A program made the translations under genes and the position numbers. The notes below the pieces were generated by a model that made no database searches, had not been told where the DNA came from, and saw only the letters and a list, made by a program, of their open reading frames with translations. This document shows positions 1 to 14,200 of a stretch of 64,000 nt of DNA, piece by piece. Position 1 is the stretch's first letter. Each line of letters opens with the position of its first letter. Source of the DNA: Ciona intestinalis (taxonomy: Eukaryota > Chordata > Ascidiacea > Phlebobranchia > Cionidae); the NCBI RefSeq assembly GCF_000224145.3, contig NC_020167.2, positions 3,230,977 through 3,294,976 on the forward strand, given 5' to 3'.

Positions 1-3000
1 GTACAGTTGATTAACATCCTCTCTATATTAAATTCCACGGCAGTGGACTTTATTGTACACAGTTCACGAAGTGTGCCTAATTATGACTAAGTATACTTGC
101 CTAACAACATAATATCTATGTTGGGGGACAGCAATGGCATGAGTAGTTCTCCTTCTGCTCTTTCTACCTAACATGATAAAAACGATGTTGGGTTTGTTTG
201 CAGTGTGTTGTTAGGCTGCATGGTCCAATTCAAGTGTTTGTACTGTCCCTTCTCAAGCACTTTGTAGGGTGGTGAACTCAGCCGAAAAAAATAGACTGAC
301 ATAATATATATACTCTTATGTGTGCATGTTACATTATTTTTATCTGTCATGTATTTTTTTTATCTGTCATGTAAACTTAGAAATAAGAAGTTAATTAGGC
401 TATCCAATGTTATAAGATATATATAATATATAATCATAGGCCTATAATATACATATTATTTTTTGGTATACTTTAAAAATTCAGGACCATTTATTATAAA
501 ATGTTGATTTTTTGATTGAAAAGTGTCAAAATATGTTTGCTGTTCCAGTAAAACCACCTCATAACACGATGAATTGATCATGTCATGTCTTGTAGTTTCC
601 CACTTATTTCTTAAGGCCCAAGTTTTTTAAATTTGTTAGGACGTGTTCCACCCTTGTGGTGCTTTTTGTGACATATAACGATACTGGCCTGCATCATTTA
701 ACACAGAATTTATCGTGGCACAGGAAATGGCATGTGTCGTAATACTGATGTGTATTCTGTGATATATTTGGTTAACTACTGGTTGTGTAAGATCTGAGTA
801 ATATACACACCTTCATTACAAGCTGTTATGGCCGTCATATGACATCATACCGCTCACGCAATTTTTTTTCAAGCAAACTGTATGACGTCTCTTGTCAATC
901 AATAGTTTATTAACAGACAATGGCCAGTTGAACCATCTATATCACTGGACATTTCCCATGCCATGTTTTAGTATGAGTTAATTATGTACTTGCCTAACAA
1001 ACGCGGGTTGTTTCAATACAGTTGCTAGTATGTTTACGCAGTAGCGCCACAGTTTATCGCCTGAATTAGTCAGAGCCTCGGCATGAAGCAATCACATTCA
1101 TCTCACGCGGTTGTCGAAACTTACATTGTTTGTTTGTTTAGCGCGTTCGCCCATCCTGCTCAAAGGTGGTATCGAGTATGTATCCCTTTTGTTTAACCAC
1201 CGCCGATTGCCGGATTTGTGCTTCGTATGAGGGAGAGTAAAGCCTTCATCCCAGGTAGATAGATAATGCCGCCATAATCAATGGAGCCAGACTTGACCCC
1301 TCCATTGTATGGCGCCTGAATGACGTAGACCTATGTTTGTTTTCTGCCGACGTCAGCCAGCACCACATATCGGCTTAAGTAAGCCAATACGCGCTTTTGA
1401 ACTTGCATTTGACAAATCTTTAGTAAACACCGCGTCACAACCACGACTCTTTAGCCTATAAATCAGCGAAAAATATTGTGCGTTTGCCGTTTTCTAACAA
1501 CAACTTGGAAGATCGCGTCTAACTTTGGCTGTGACGTACGGCGTATAGTTTTGTGGTTTATCAACATCCGCACTAAAGTTCTATATTAAGTTATTGTTCT
1601 TACACTCTGACGCATCATTGCGCTTGTCAGTTTTTTTTGTATACAAACACCTTTTGTGTTGGAGCGGCTGTATGAACTGCAGTAACAGCAATCTCGGCGC
1701 CAATCGTCGATGTCAAACGTAATTTATTCTCACTCGATCCAATTCGTCTTCGCTGCCAACTGTTTGCCGCAACGCGTTTGAATTGTCCAATTTGTAACTC
1801 GCCTATTTGCAAATGCTCTCACTTGAAATGCTAAAATTACCGTGTTGTCTCCGATACCATCATTCCCCGTGATCGTATCATTCGATATATCATATATTCT
1901 GCCAAGGTGTTTTACCGACTTGCATAATTCCATGCTTTAAAACAGCTCGCGGCAAATTGCCTTATTCCTCCACGATTAGGTCTCACTATAGCAACAAGCA
2001 TCTTCGTAATAGACGTATCACTCATTACCAATAGCTTGCCGACACTTAATTTACGTCACATGCATATTATCACCCCCAGGTAATCGGGACCGCTTTTACC
2101 ATGGTCCATTTCCAACGCTGTTTTCCCGAATCCCTACACTCCAGTTTGGTGTTATGCAAAGCTTATGTTTCGATACGTTGACGCACCCGTTTCTATGATT
2201 TCAACATGTGGTTTCATAACATTTGTTCGTGTTGACACCCATACCTAAATAGGATAGCTATTCTTTACGCTTGAGCTTGCCAGTTTAATTGTTAACATTT
2301 ATTTTAATCGCTACCGGTTAATACAAATGCAGCATCTGCATTGTGTTTGCACTATTGTTCATTGTATCTCTGTGGCAAAGGGGCTGCGTAATATTTCCGC
2401 ATTTTCTTTTATTGTAGACGTTCGCCGCCTAATGTTCCGGTGTCGTGCCAGCTGTTAATGCTTTACAGTTTCCCATCTATACGGCTTGCAGAGAGCATAG
2501 CTATGTTTGGTTCAATGTGCTCAGTTCGAAGCGTCTATTCTTGTATACCAGCTCTATCAATAAACTCGCGAGCAAATTGTTTAAACGTTCGTCGCAATTT
2601 TATATTGTGTGAGAAAACTCACAAGTGTGTTGCCAGGTATTGTTTAGAACGCGCCATGTTCCGTGTGACTTGCACCATCTTTATAATTAACACGCCAACT
2701 TTACGTGTAAACAAATCATGCCGTCGCTGAGGTTAACTTTATTGAGTTTTATTGTTCACTTTGACGAATCGCTGCGTCGTTGCGTCATATTGACATCAGT
2801 GCTTAAGGAGAATATAACTTTCTCTATTTACCGAGAGGCCAACCCGCACCGCGGTTTAGTTGGATCATGCTATTCATTTTTCGACTGGTTAAGTCTTCAG
2901 TGAAACCAGATGCTTAAATAAACTTTTTTACACTGTAAAACCGTTTAATACAGTGTACTGCCGGTCACATTCTGTTAACTCGGTTCACCTGTAAGATGAT

Positions 3001-6000
3001 GTTTCACCCTTGATCGTCACGACTTACCGCTTTAAATTTATCGATTTCTCCTAAACTGTGTCTTTCAAGCATTGTGGTTATGTCGAGGCGCACCTGGTCG
3101 GCATATTTCTGTGTGTGTGTGTGTGTGTGCGTGGACGAATGTCAAATACACCCTGAGACGATTGTTGTGGCGAGCCTTCTGTGATCCGTGTGACTGGGCG
3201 GCGAAAAATTGATAACGAGTTCCATAGAATCAACATATGTTGTTAAATATCGGTGATAAGTCGTTTGCTCGTTCCGCCACCCAAATGAACATTGTATGCA
3301 GCAACTACTATAGCGCCGTATGGATTACTTCCTGTAAAGCAAGCGACCGTTTTGCACAAACGTTCTAGCGCTCTTTGCCTGAGCTTCCCCCAGCTGTTTT
3401 TGTTTACCATCCTTAAGCAGAAACGATCAGTTTAACTGCTAATCCGTATGTATCAACTCAACGACCCAACAGGCAATATACTCAGTACACAGTTCTTTAT
3501 GTTGGGTAAAGTAAAGTGACGATTTAAATAAAAAACACCTAAGCGTGAGTCACATTGATTGGACCATATCTTTCATCGACTCGGATTTAGTTGTTCGCCT
3601 TTACATAAGGCTGAATACTGTAGCGACAAGAAAGTCTTGTGTAACGTCGAAGAAAGTCTTGTATAGCGTCGAAAATGTTCCTTTTAAAATCCAGTCGTAG
3701 CCAAGGCAGTGATAGGGCATCATGTATTTTCTGCGGTCTTCGAAAGAGGTTCCGGTTGACTTGCGGTGTGAAGGCAGTACCAGAGTAGTTGACTAAAAAT
3801 CCCGAATTCAATACATTAAGTCGTACGGTATATAGTTTTATGTGCAAGGTAGGTGTAAGAAGTTCGAGTTGGTATATATAACACGTTCTGTGTCAATCGT
3901 ATGCGTATGACACATTCGCCATATCGAGTCAATTACTTTTATTGAGTCAGTTGTGCAAGCGATTTCCAGGTGAATTATGTACGTCACAATGCCACCAGTT
4001 ATGAGCTCACAATGGGCATTGTTATCCAGGTACCACTAGAACAGGGTATTCCCACAAGCCGCGAAACTTATCGCGTCTTACAGTCGCACCTTTTATAAAG
4101 AAATAACTGCCTTTGTTCATCGAAACCAACAATGTAATGCTGTTTCCGCTACTAGAGTTTCATAATCGAGTGATCTGAAAACGTCAGAACCAATTGTTCC
4201 GAATGAGCATCTCGGCCATGGATTAGTTCGGTTATTTTTGTTCGTCCCGGAAGCGCAACACGAGTGGCTGATTAGCTCAGCTAATTCGTTCGGTGAAATT
4301 AAGCACGCGATATGCTCATGAGTCTCATTGTTTTTAAATAGATGACATTAAGGACTTCGGTTTACTGGAAACTCTTGATGTGGATTTGCTGTACACACCG
4401 TAAACAGTAGTTAATGTCATATGGGTAGTAAAGTGTTTTTTTACGACTTGACGTGTATAACAATATGTTTATTCTTGTCGTTCTCACACCCCAACCACCA
4501 AACATAGTTTTAAATTGGGTTAACTTTGCCGTGACAGCTGTCGCCCGACTTGGTCCATTGTTGCACGCTCTTGATACGTGTGTGACGTCACACAAGAGTT
4601 TGTTTGCGAATTCGTGGCTCTTTATCTTGGCATTGACGTAATTCACATCTTTCGCTGTGGATGCCCGAGAACCCGGATAGCAACCGAACCAGTATTAACT
4701 CTTTAGTGTACTTTCCCCGTACCCGGACGTAGCTCACAACGAAGCCACCACTTCATTAAAATCCCCGACACGCTTCCCATTCCTTTTATGATGCCCTGAC
4801 CGCCCGAAACCTAATTCGAGAACATTCTTGTGTGAATTTTCTATCACCCCGTGGCCGGACGTTGCTTGTAATTTCACGACGTTCCATTTTACAATCAGCT
4901 GCTTTTACAGTGCCGAGGAGACACACGAATACGTTTGATTACTCACACTGCGGCCTGATGTTCCGCCTATAGCTCAAGTCGACGGGTACAGCTGTTTTAC
5001 GACACACCTATAATTAGACGCACTTCGTAGCACGTTTTATGTTCCTAATCCAGCTCTTCGTAAAACAATACACTCGATATTAAAGTTTCGTTTTATGCTT
5101 GCTTTAGCCGACCGCATAGCCGTGTATATTTGCAATTTGTATTTAATTTAACTTTAACTGTATATTACCATACAGCTAACTAGGTTGCGTCCTATTATGA
5201 ATATAATTGGCATACAGGCGTACCGTAATACGGAGTTTGATTGCAAGAGGGACCGTGGTGGAATGAATTATATATGATTGTAGACCATTACCGCGCCTAT
5301 TACAAGACAATCTATTACATTGAAACTCTCGGTCAAACCAACCAAGAAATGTTGATATTTTTAAACACCGCGTTGGCTTCTGTAATTTATTTCTGACATC
5401 GACACCGCATGTTCCAATTTGTGTTCCATCTGTTCTTAATTACCGTCGTCACATACCGATTAATGTTATCCACTCCCACGACTTCAAGGCCAACTCCCCC
5501 TTTGCTTTTGTTTAAATAGTTTAGTCATAATTCCGCTGCAGGCTCCGTCGCCGTCGGAAATCCCGAACGGCAATTTTAGATACACCTGAAATACCCATCG
5601 TAAAATTGCCCGCGGTGGTCGAACTGAGCAATTCGCCGTTGTTTACAAATCCACTATCGTAATATTGCCGTTTATCTGAGTTCCTGGTTCGCGGCAAGTA
5701 CCTGGTAGGGAGCACACTGTTTACAAACCGCTAACAGCTTGGCGTGCGCTTCAATTACTTCTTCCCTTTTACGGGGCTTTAACAATACGGATTATATAAG
5801 AGATAATCTCCACCCCTTCCATACTTTTTCATTTGCATTGCGGTTGCTTGGCTCATGTTTGTCGGTCTTTAATTAATGTCAGTCATTAATGAGCTGAATC
5901 GGCCTTTGAGAAATGATTCATGGTCGTGGTGTTATCAACGCACGCGCTGCGGCCATGCCCCGCCGGTACTGTCTGTCTGTGCTGCCCAACAGTCTTCATT

Positions 6001-6582
6001 TGCTTACATGCCCAATATATCTTGGCTTTATGAAAGATTCATACATTTCGTGCGTGTCTGGCCACCATGTTTGTTTTTAAATTCCCGGTTTAGTTCGATG
6101 TGGACGACGACGCGTTATTGGTCATAAACAAGACTCCTATGTCGTCGTAGTGAGGGCTTGTTACACTGTTGCCTGAGGGCAACACACCTCAATTCATCCA
6201 CCGGCCACAAGTCTAACCATAAAACTCAATAGGATCAATATAATACAAATAAAACGTATTTCAATCTTGTATATTGCCCTTAGTTAAAGGTTGTTCTTGT
6301 TAACAAGCTACCTAATACGTGTTACTTTCCTGTTTGGTTTCATTTCTATTATCAGTATATAAAACTACCTTTTATTCCCCATTCCTCCTATTTGTTGCAG
6401 AAGATATGTGACAGTTTTAAACTGTGGTATTTTATAATTGGTTATACCAAGAGATGAATTACTCCCCAGTTGCTTATATGACTCCCAAGTTAGGAGTGTC
6501 ATGCTTTTCTGCTGGCCGTTTTGTTTAGCTGTCAACAGTCTTATTTGTCTTTGCCATAGGCTTACACAATGTAATAGAAAAG
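1..6582. other. Non-coding stretch upstream of the AFF gene
   Basis: No open frame here resembles a known protein. The frames present are short and use no clear splice sites. The stretch is visibly richer in CG dinucleotides than the AT-rich introns to the right, especially from 1 to 6 kb. It contains a short GT microsatellite near 3113-3130, a 22-bp direct duplication at about 3628-3672 and a palindromic CRE at 4583-4590. It may hold the promoter and the missing first exon(s) of the AFF gene, whose first visible exon at 8220 begins in mid-protein. That is inference; no exon could be identified. Confidence 0.4.
4579..4594. promoter_or_regulatory. Palindromic full CRE (TGACGTCA core)
   Basis: The 16 bases TGTGTGACGTCACACA form a perfect palindrome centred on the consensus CREB/ATF site TGACGTCA at 4583-4590. 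It lies about 3.6 kb upstream of the first visible AFF exon. Occupancy and target gene are unknown. Confidence 0.4.
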
Positions 6583-7376
6583 TGGCAGTGCAGGTAACCA
6601 CCATTTCAAATATACTTTCATTTCAATTTTAGCTGTATTAGGTAGATTTTAAACTATAAATATGCCTTGTAATTCATAGCAGTTTATTTTTTATTGGCAG
6701 TCTGGTGTAGACTTAAACGATTAAAAGCTGTGTGGTGTAGACTGTGCCTTTGTCAACGAGGACACCAGTGACGTTGTATTTAAAACAAACTTTGATCTTT
6801 CGATTATCTCCATCACACTTGTTGCTTCATCAGTTTAATTTTCGCTTCTCAGGAATGCTTTGAATGTAGATTCTGTTTCCATGATAGACTTTAATAGGTG
6901 AAATCTTATCTGATGTTTCAGTGATGCTGTCTAATATTTGCTTATAACGTGGAGTTCTTTATTCAATTCAGGCAACCGTATAAGATGTTAGGGTCTTTAA
7001 AAATGTAAACTGAATTTTTTTGTTCTTGAAATGTGGGGTTCAAGATACATACAGGTGGTTATAATTACTCATTGTTCCTATTAGTTGCATATATATATAT
7101 ATTTATATATATCCATACACACAGGTGTATTGTCAGAATCAGATAAGTCCAAATTGCAGCTTGTGATTTTCCGCATGTAAATCTTTAAGCTTAAACAGGA
7201 GGAAAGGTATTGAAGAATAATGCATCATTATATAAAGCAATTTTCCTAAGTTGTATCCTTACTGTCATGCTCTATACATAAACCCACTACTTCCTGACAG
7301 GCTGAGAGGCAGGATTCGCTGACGAACCGCATCGAACACGTGCTCGGTGATATGAATGAGGTCCAGAACATTTGGG
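6583..7376 (+). repeat. First copy of a ~795 bp duplicated segment (probable assembly duplicate)
   Basis: This segment recurs at 7502-8296 at a constant offset of 919 bases and appears identical except for one base: GTCCAGAACAT here, GTCCAGAAACAT in the second copy. It includes the first 76 bases of the AFF exon (7301-7376) and stops exactly at the N run. Near-identity, including intron sequence, right beside a gap is typical of two alleles or overlapping contig ends placed side by side. The single-base loss would shift the exon frame. The second copy is the one that continues into the gene. Confidence 0.85.
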
Positions 7377-7501
7377 NNNNNNNNNNNNNNNNNNNNNNNN
7401 NNNNNNNNNNNNNNNNNNNNNNNNNNNNNNNNNNNNNNNNNNNNNNNNNNNNNNNNNNNNNNNNNNNNNNNNNNNNNNNNNNNNNNNNNNNNNNNNNNNN
7501 N
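7377..7501. other. Assembly gap, 125 N
   Basis: A run of 125 undetermined bases sits between the two copies of the duplicated segment. The other gap in the window is also exactly 125 N, so the length is probably a placeholder. Open frames that cross it have no meaning. Confidence 0.95.
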
Positions 7502-8296
7502 TGGCAGTGCAGGTAACCACCATTTCAAATATACTTTCATTTCAATTTTAGCTGTATTAGGTAGATTTTAAACTATAAATATGCCTTGTAATTCATAGCA
7601 GTTTATTTTTTATTGGCAGTCTGGTGTAGACTTAAACGATTAAAAGCTGTGTGGTGTAGACTGTGCCTTTGTCAACGAGGACACCAGTGACGTTGTATTT
7701 AAAACAAACTTTGATCTTTCGATTATCTCCATCACACTTGTTGCTTCATCAGTTTAATTTTCGCTTCTCAGGAATGCTTTGAATGTAGATTCTGTTTCCA
7801 TGATAGACTTTAATAGGTGAAATCTTATCTGATGTTTCAGTGATGCTGTCTAATATTTGCTTATAACGTGGAGTTCTTTATTCAATTCAGGCAACCGTAT
7901 AAGATGTTAGGGTCTTTAAAAATGTAAACTGAATTTTTTTGTTCTTGAAATGTGGGGTTCAAGATACATACAGGTGGTTATAATTACTCATTGTTCCTAT
8001 TAGTTGCATATATATATATATTTATATATATCCATACACACAGGTGTATTGTCAGAATCAGATAAGTCCAAATTGCAGCTTGTGATTTTCCGCATGTAAA
8101 TCTTTAAGCTTAAACAGGAGGAAAGGTATTGAAGAATAATGCATCATTATATAAAGCAATTTTCCTAAGTTGTATCCTTACTGTCATGCTCTATACATAA
8201 ACCCACTACTTCCTGACAGGCTGAGAGGCAGGATTCGCTGACGAACCGCATCGAACACGTGCTCGGTGATATGAATGAGGTCCAGAAACATTTGGG
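7502..8296 (+). repeat. Second copy of the ~795 bp duplicated segment
   Basis: This matches 6583-7376. It continues without interruption into the rest of the AFF exon at 8220-8373, so it is taken as the genuine location. Confidence 0.85.
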
Positions 8297-11200
8297 AAGT
8301 GAACCAAATATTTGGCTTGGTACATCTAGAAACCAACAGAATCTGTCAAGGTCACAGACTTATCGAAATCAAGGTGACAGGATGTTAGGTGTTTCTATTT
8401 AAGTGAATCATTTATAAAGATTGTGTGGACTTAGTCATGGGGATTGCTTAGAGCAGATGCTGCCATTTCATATCACGATGTAAACAATTACCACGAGTAC
8501 TCGGATTTTGCTACCTGGTAAAAAAGTTCTCAAACATTACACTGTGCCTGGTAAGAGCAGCAGCATAATAAAAGTTGTATACGTCATCTAGAATTAAATT
8601 GAGTTGTGCGGTTCATGTAATATGATCTATTATTTTAACCTAATGATGTTAATTAATTTTTCCGGAAATTTAGGGCCACAAAACCATTCATCTCGTTCTA
8701 AACCGCAATCAAATTCATCTGTGTATTCGCCAGGTCAAGAAAAATCTCAAATTGGCTCCAAAAGACGGTGAGTAAATTATCTAAGACACCATCTGAGGCA
8801 CGTGTAGGCTCTTGGTTAAAGGCACGTTTTGATAATGTATTGATTTTATTTCAGCGATGAGTCAAGTCAGCAAAACAATTTCTACCCAAAATACCAATCC
8901 TCTAATTTGAGTCGACACAACCATAACAACAATACATCAGATCGTATTAGTTCAACTCCTCTGCCAGGTTTGCTTAATTTTTCTGTCCTTTTCACATGAC
9001 AACGTTTATTGAAATGTCTACTTTACTAAAATGTCTAATTTACTTTCTTTGAGTCCGGATTCAAATTTTACATTAGCTTCATAAAATTATATTAAAATGC
9101 CCTTTTTCCATTTACAGATCACAAGGGCCGTTCAAAGTCACCAAGAAATGGTATTACTGAGCAGGTTGGTAGTCTTCATGTTTCATGCAGTGACTAAAAT
9201 TCTTCAAATACAGGATGTACCAAACCTGTGCCCTTTTGTTGGCGCATGGAAATTAAATATCAAGTATTATAAAGGTTTTAGCTTGCATTGTATTCATTAA
9301 GCTGTACAATGTGTTACAAATCAATAAGATTATATACATAAGACCACTATCCAACATGACGCGGCATTGGTGTAGATGAGCATAACAGGTAGGAGCTTAA
9401 TGCACACATGCAGTTGCCACTTTAAACGGGCCTTGCACCATTTTAAACAGAGCATTGTTTGAACAAGCGCAGGATTGTTGCTGTCACGCAGTGCTGGCTA
9501 TTATGTATGCTTGTTGTTTTGTATGTTGATTCACAGTATCCTGTAACCTTAATAAATTATTTGAAAACTTGCAGGCTCACAACAGAGAGCGCTTACAAAG
9601 TGTGGATATGCCAGTGGCTGTGGAGAACATATTTAAGGTTGGTAGCTTTTACTGGCTTATCCTGGCTTTAACAGGATTATTCTAGTTCAGAGCCTCAATC
9701 ATTAACAGAATGCCACCTGTTTAAGACCGAAATAGCAAAGATATTGGCATGTGGATTTCATGCATAGTAATCGAATCTCATTTCTTATCACTTCTCAATA
9801 CCTCGACTTTCTAGTCTGAGTCATACCTTGCATAATGCTTAAATACTGCTTCACAGTAAAAATAGTTCCATTGCTCATGGCCCTTTATTTCTCATGGGGT
9901 TTCCATGTGCAGCTCATACCACATACCTGCTAGCTGATCATTTATTTATGAGGGAGTAGGCCCCAGTAAATCATCACAAAAGACATTCCAATCCTGAACA
10001 ACAAACCAAGTGGAAGCAAAATATAATTACACAAAATAAGACAAATCTTTTCTTAAATGCGTATAATTTAAGATGAAATTCTCTCAGCTTATATGCTCCC
10101 AAAATCACTGAAGCATAAAGCTAAACAATAGAAATAAAATAAACATGTTTATCGCAATAACAAACATTATTAAATAATAGGGACCCTGTAAATAGGTAAC
10201 ACAAGCGACCTAACTAACATAGAAATCATGTTCAATAAAACAATAAAATGTTTTAAGTTAATGATTGCAAACAAAGTTTTTCCTCAATAACAGGAGATGC
10301 TTCAAATGAATGAACCACTCAGCGAAATTCAAACTCCAAACATTGGTCAGGAATTTAACTTTGTCAAATCAGAGGTAACTTTGGTGTTTACCTTTCTATA
10401 TAAAGCTGTCAAAGCTGTCATAGACACTAAGTATATATAAAAAATAGTAAATTTGGGGGTGACATCGGTTTGTTAAAATGTAGTTACCCCCATTCACCCA
10501 TAGCTGTCAAACATTAGACACATTATAAATTAATGTACAATATATTATGGCTCTGCTTGTTTGTATAGGGTCCTACCACCGAGGTAAAACCTATAGACTG
10601 CAAACCTTGGGTATCAAATGAAATGATGAAATTCTGTTTAAAAAATTTGGAGTAACATGTCACCCCTAGGCCCCAGTGTTACACCTGTGGTTGTCATAGC
10701 TTTAAATTTACTGATTTTTCTCATTTTTAGACCAAAATCAAAGAAGAGCCTAAAGAAAAATCCCATGGTAAGTCTACAGTGGCAATTTTAGTTTTGATTT
10801 TTAATTAAACTTTTGCAAATATCCTGACTAAAATTGCTTTGTTTATCTTTGACAGCTGTTCGGCCAGATCTGGAAGACAATGCTGCTACTATGAGGTAAT
10901 AATGGGGTGAATGCACAACTATTGATTTCCAGCTGTCATTGAATGATCAATAATCAGTTCACAATGTTTTGTTCTATGTGTTTTTGATGAATTAAATGCC
11001 AACATTAACACATAGTGATAACACTTAAGTGGACATGGTCACATGGATTACACACTTGAAGATATTATCAAATTAATACATTTGTATGGTTCTATGTTAA
11101 AGTCATTTTTGAGACAATGCTGTGTTGTATTTATTCATACATCAAAATAAAAGTTTGTAATTTATCGGTCTTCTAAAATTGGCAGGTTTCGTTTAAATAT

Positions 11201-14200
11201 GGGGTACCTTGTAACGAAAAAAACACATCATGGTGTTGGATGGTCTTTGAGAACCACTAGTGTAAATGTAATTATTGACAACTTTATACATCACGTTGCA
11301 GTAGCAGTGATGAGAACAGCAGCGATGAGTCTGACGAAGAGTCAGACGATAGTGATGCAGAGGAGGGGACTAACAAGTGGGTCCTCAGCGGGTATCTTGA
11401 TGACTCAGCAGCTGCCAATGATTCGGTGACTGAGCAAAAACCTGAAGCTGCCAAGCAGAAAAACGCCGAAAGGTAAATTGCTGGTGTTTTTAATGTAAAA
11501 AAGTTAAAATATATATGGAAAATTTGTTTTTTTTTTGCAGTTCACACTCTTCTACGAGAAAAGCTGTCACAAGGGGACGCCCTAGTGAGCGGAAAAACTC
11601 GGTAGACACAAAAACTCGAAATTCTTCATCTAGGAGTTCTTCAGTAAAAGGTTTGAATAATAGTCTGTGTGGCAGGACCACAGTGTCAATTACCACATGC
11701 TCGTTTAGGTAAAACGGACGACAAGTCCAGTGAACGTTCAAAATCTGCTAGCAAAGGTCGGTTGGGTTCATCGCACAGATCTTCCCCTGTGAGGTCACAA
11801 TCATTGCAACGACCAACAAAACCATCGTCAAAAGCTGTGCAGGACGTAAAACGTAACAACAACAAACAAAGTCCTCTTTCTGAGAGGAAGAGTCCTGTTC
11901 CCAAACCTCAGAGCAATGAACAATCAGCGAACAGGAATTGCAACAATTCCATGCTGTTCAGTGTCAGCAACGAAACTTCCAGCCAGACACCCAGTGACCA
12001 GAGACATCGAGTTGGACAAAAATCTCCGATGACGGCGATAAAAAATCATGGCCGCATCGCTGAGAAAAAACATCGGGGCGTTTCCCCATCCTCACAGTCT
12101 TCATCAGACTCCAGTTGTTCCGGATCGGAAGATGAAAAATCTCCGACCCGATGGAACAGCTTCCGCGAGCGCTCTAATTCTAGTTCTTCCAACAAACCAT
12201 CCGTCCATAGTAAAAAGCAAAACAACTCAAAATCTTCAATTGACCGTAGGTCCGCCCCAAGTGCCCTTGCCAAGCCGGACATGGATCGTCGAAAACCTCC
12301 GAAACCGGATCAGTCAAACCTTCGACCTCCGATCTCCCAACACGATGTGAAACACCGCCATCCTAGATCCAACGAGTCAACTCCTACATCGCAGGAAACG
12401 AGGGAAGGTTCAGTTGCCAAACAACCAAACCCACAATCGAGACCAAAATCAAAGAAGTCTTCCAAACAAAGACGCAGTGTTTCATCTCCCGTTACCAATG
12501 AGCCAAAGCCATCAAGTTTCCCTTCATTATGGGTGAGGATACTTCCATCTTCAAGCAATGACCCAGAAGAATCTTACCCTGACACCCACGCACCAATGGA
12601 CACTTTCCAACCTGAGCCACGCCCCCGATCATCCACCAATCGCACGGCAGCTGTATCTACAGGCAGTGAGACAGAAAAGCCATTACAAAGAGCAAAAAAT
12701 GTCCAGGTACGACATTGTTTTACTTTTAGAGGATCAACTTTACACTATTAATTTCCCAGGTTGCTGTTGCTGCCAGCTCAAGCGACTGGTCACCCCGTAC
12801 AGCAATGAACAAACGAAAACACAATCAGCCTTACGATTCCACTTCAGTTGCGGACCAGAAATCAAAACGAAGAAAACAAGAAACCCCATCACCAACCAAC
12901 AGCCAGGTAAATATTTTAATGTTTATTTTGTATATTGACCATAAAAAACTATTTAATTTTTGGCCTATTATATGCAATTGTAAAAAATTCAATCGTTTCA
13001 GGCTATTTTACTTTAGTTTTATTACATGTTGCTAGCTAGTTCCTTTCCCACTTAGTGTATTGTAATACACGCACATACTACAGGTCTTTACATATTTAAA
13101 CATTACCTAATCATAAATATAAAATGTTGTTCAAATTAATTTATTTCAACTCTGCTTTATTATGTTCATATTAAGCCAGGAGACCATATTAATATAACCT
13201 GATACAACAGGGTCGACAACCAACACACAGCATTGCAGCAAGCGAAAGCTCCCAACATTCACGTAAAGAAAACTTTCAATGGAAGGATAGAAGGAAAGGG
13301 TAAGTTTCAAGTAAAGAAAATAACTAAACGAAAAACAATAAAACGGTTTGTATTAGTTTCTTTTAAAAATAATTAATTAGTATATAGGTAATAACAAAAC
13401 AGTTTTTTTAGTTTCGTTAAAAAGTAACCAAGTAATATATAAGCAACAACCAAACAATTTTATTACTAACTTCAAAAATAACAAATGTTAAAAATAAAAC
13501 AAGTTGTTCTCGTTGTCTTAAACAAATATTAAAATAGTACATCATAACCAAACAGTTTTATAAGTACTACAAAAAATTATCAACATAATCTAAGTAAAAT
13601 GATTTTTATTAGTTCCAGGTCACCACATAATCCAAGCTGGAACCAGGAACCAACTTACAACCAAAACCAACCATCCAGTTACCACGAACCAGCAAACAAT
13701 ATACGACCACCCCAAGTCAAGGTAACCATCATATATACTTTTAAAAATGTGAATACAATTTAAATTATTAGAAACTATTTTTATCTATAGGTATCTTGTT
13801 TTTTGTTTTTTTAACAAAATTTTAGGTGATACTGCTAAAATACAGTTACTCTCTCTTAGTTAGCAAACATAGATAATTTCATTGAATAATGTGTGTGAAT
13901 GCAGTATATATGATGTTGCACCACTGTTTTAAAAGTTGGAGTAACATGTGGGCACCCCAAAACATCACGCCTATGTTTTATTTATAATTTGTGTTCATTT
14001 GCTTTTTTCTTTCGTTTACCTTTGTTCAATTTTAACATATCGCGTTTATAGCTTGGCGTATAGGTAACATAGTACCATTATATTTATACACATGTTAGCA
14101 CACACTGCACACTGGTTACAGTTTTTTAATATATTAGTTCTATGTTCATATTACTTTACGTTTCATTAGCCATTATCATCAATCTAGTTAACACACAAAC

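Noticed and set aside
7265-7571. Open frames spanning the first N run
   Set aside because: They are built mainly from undetermined bases and from the artefact copy of the AFF exon.
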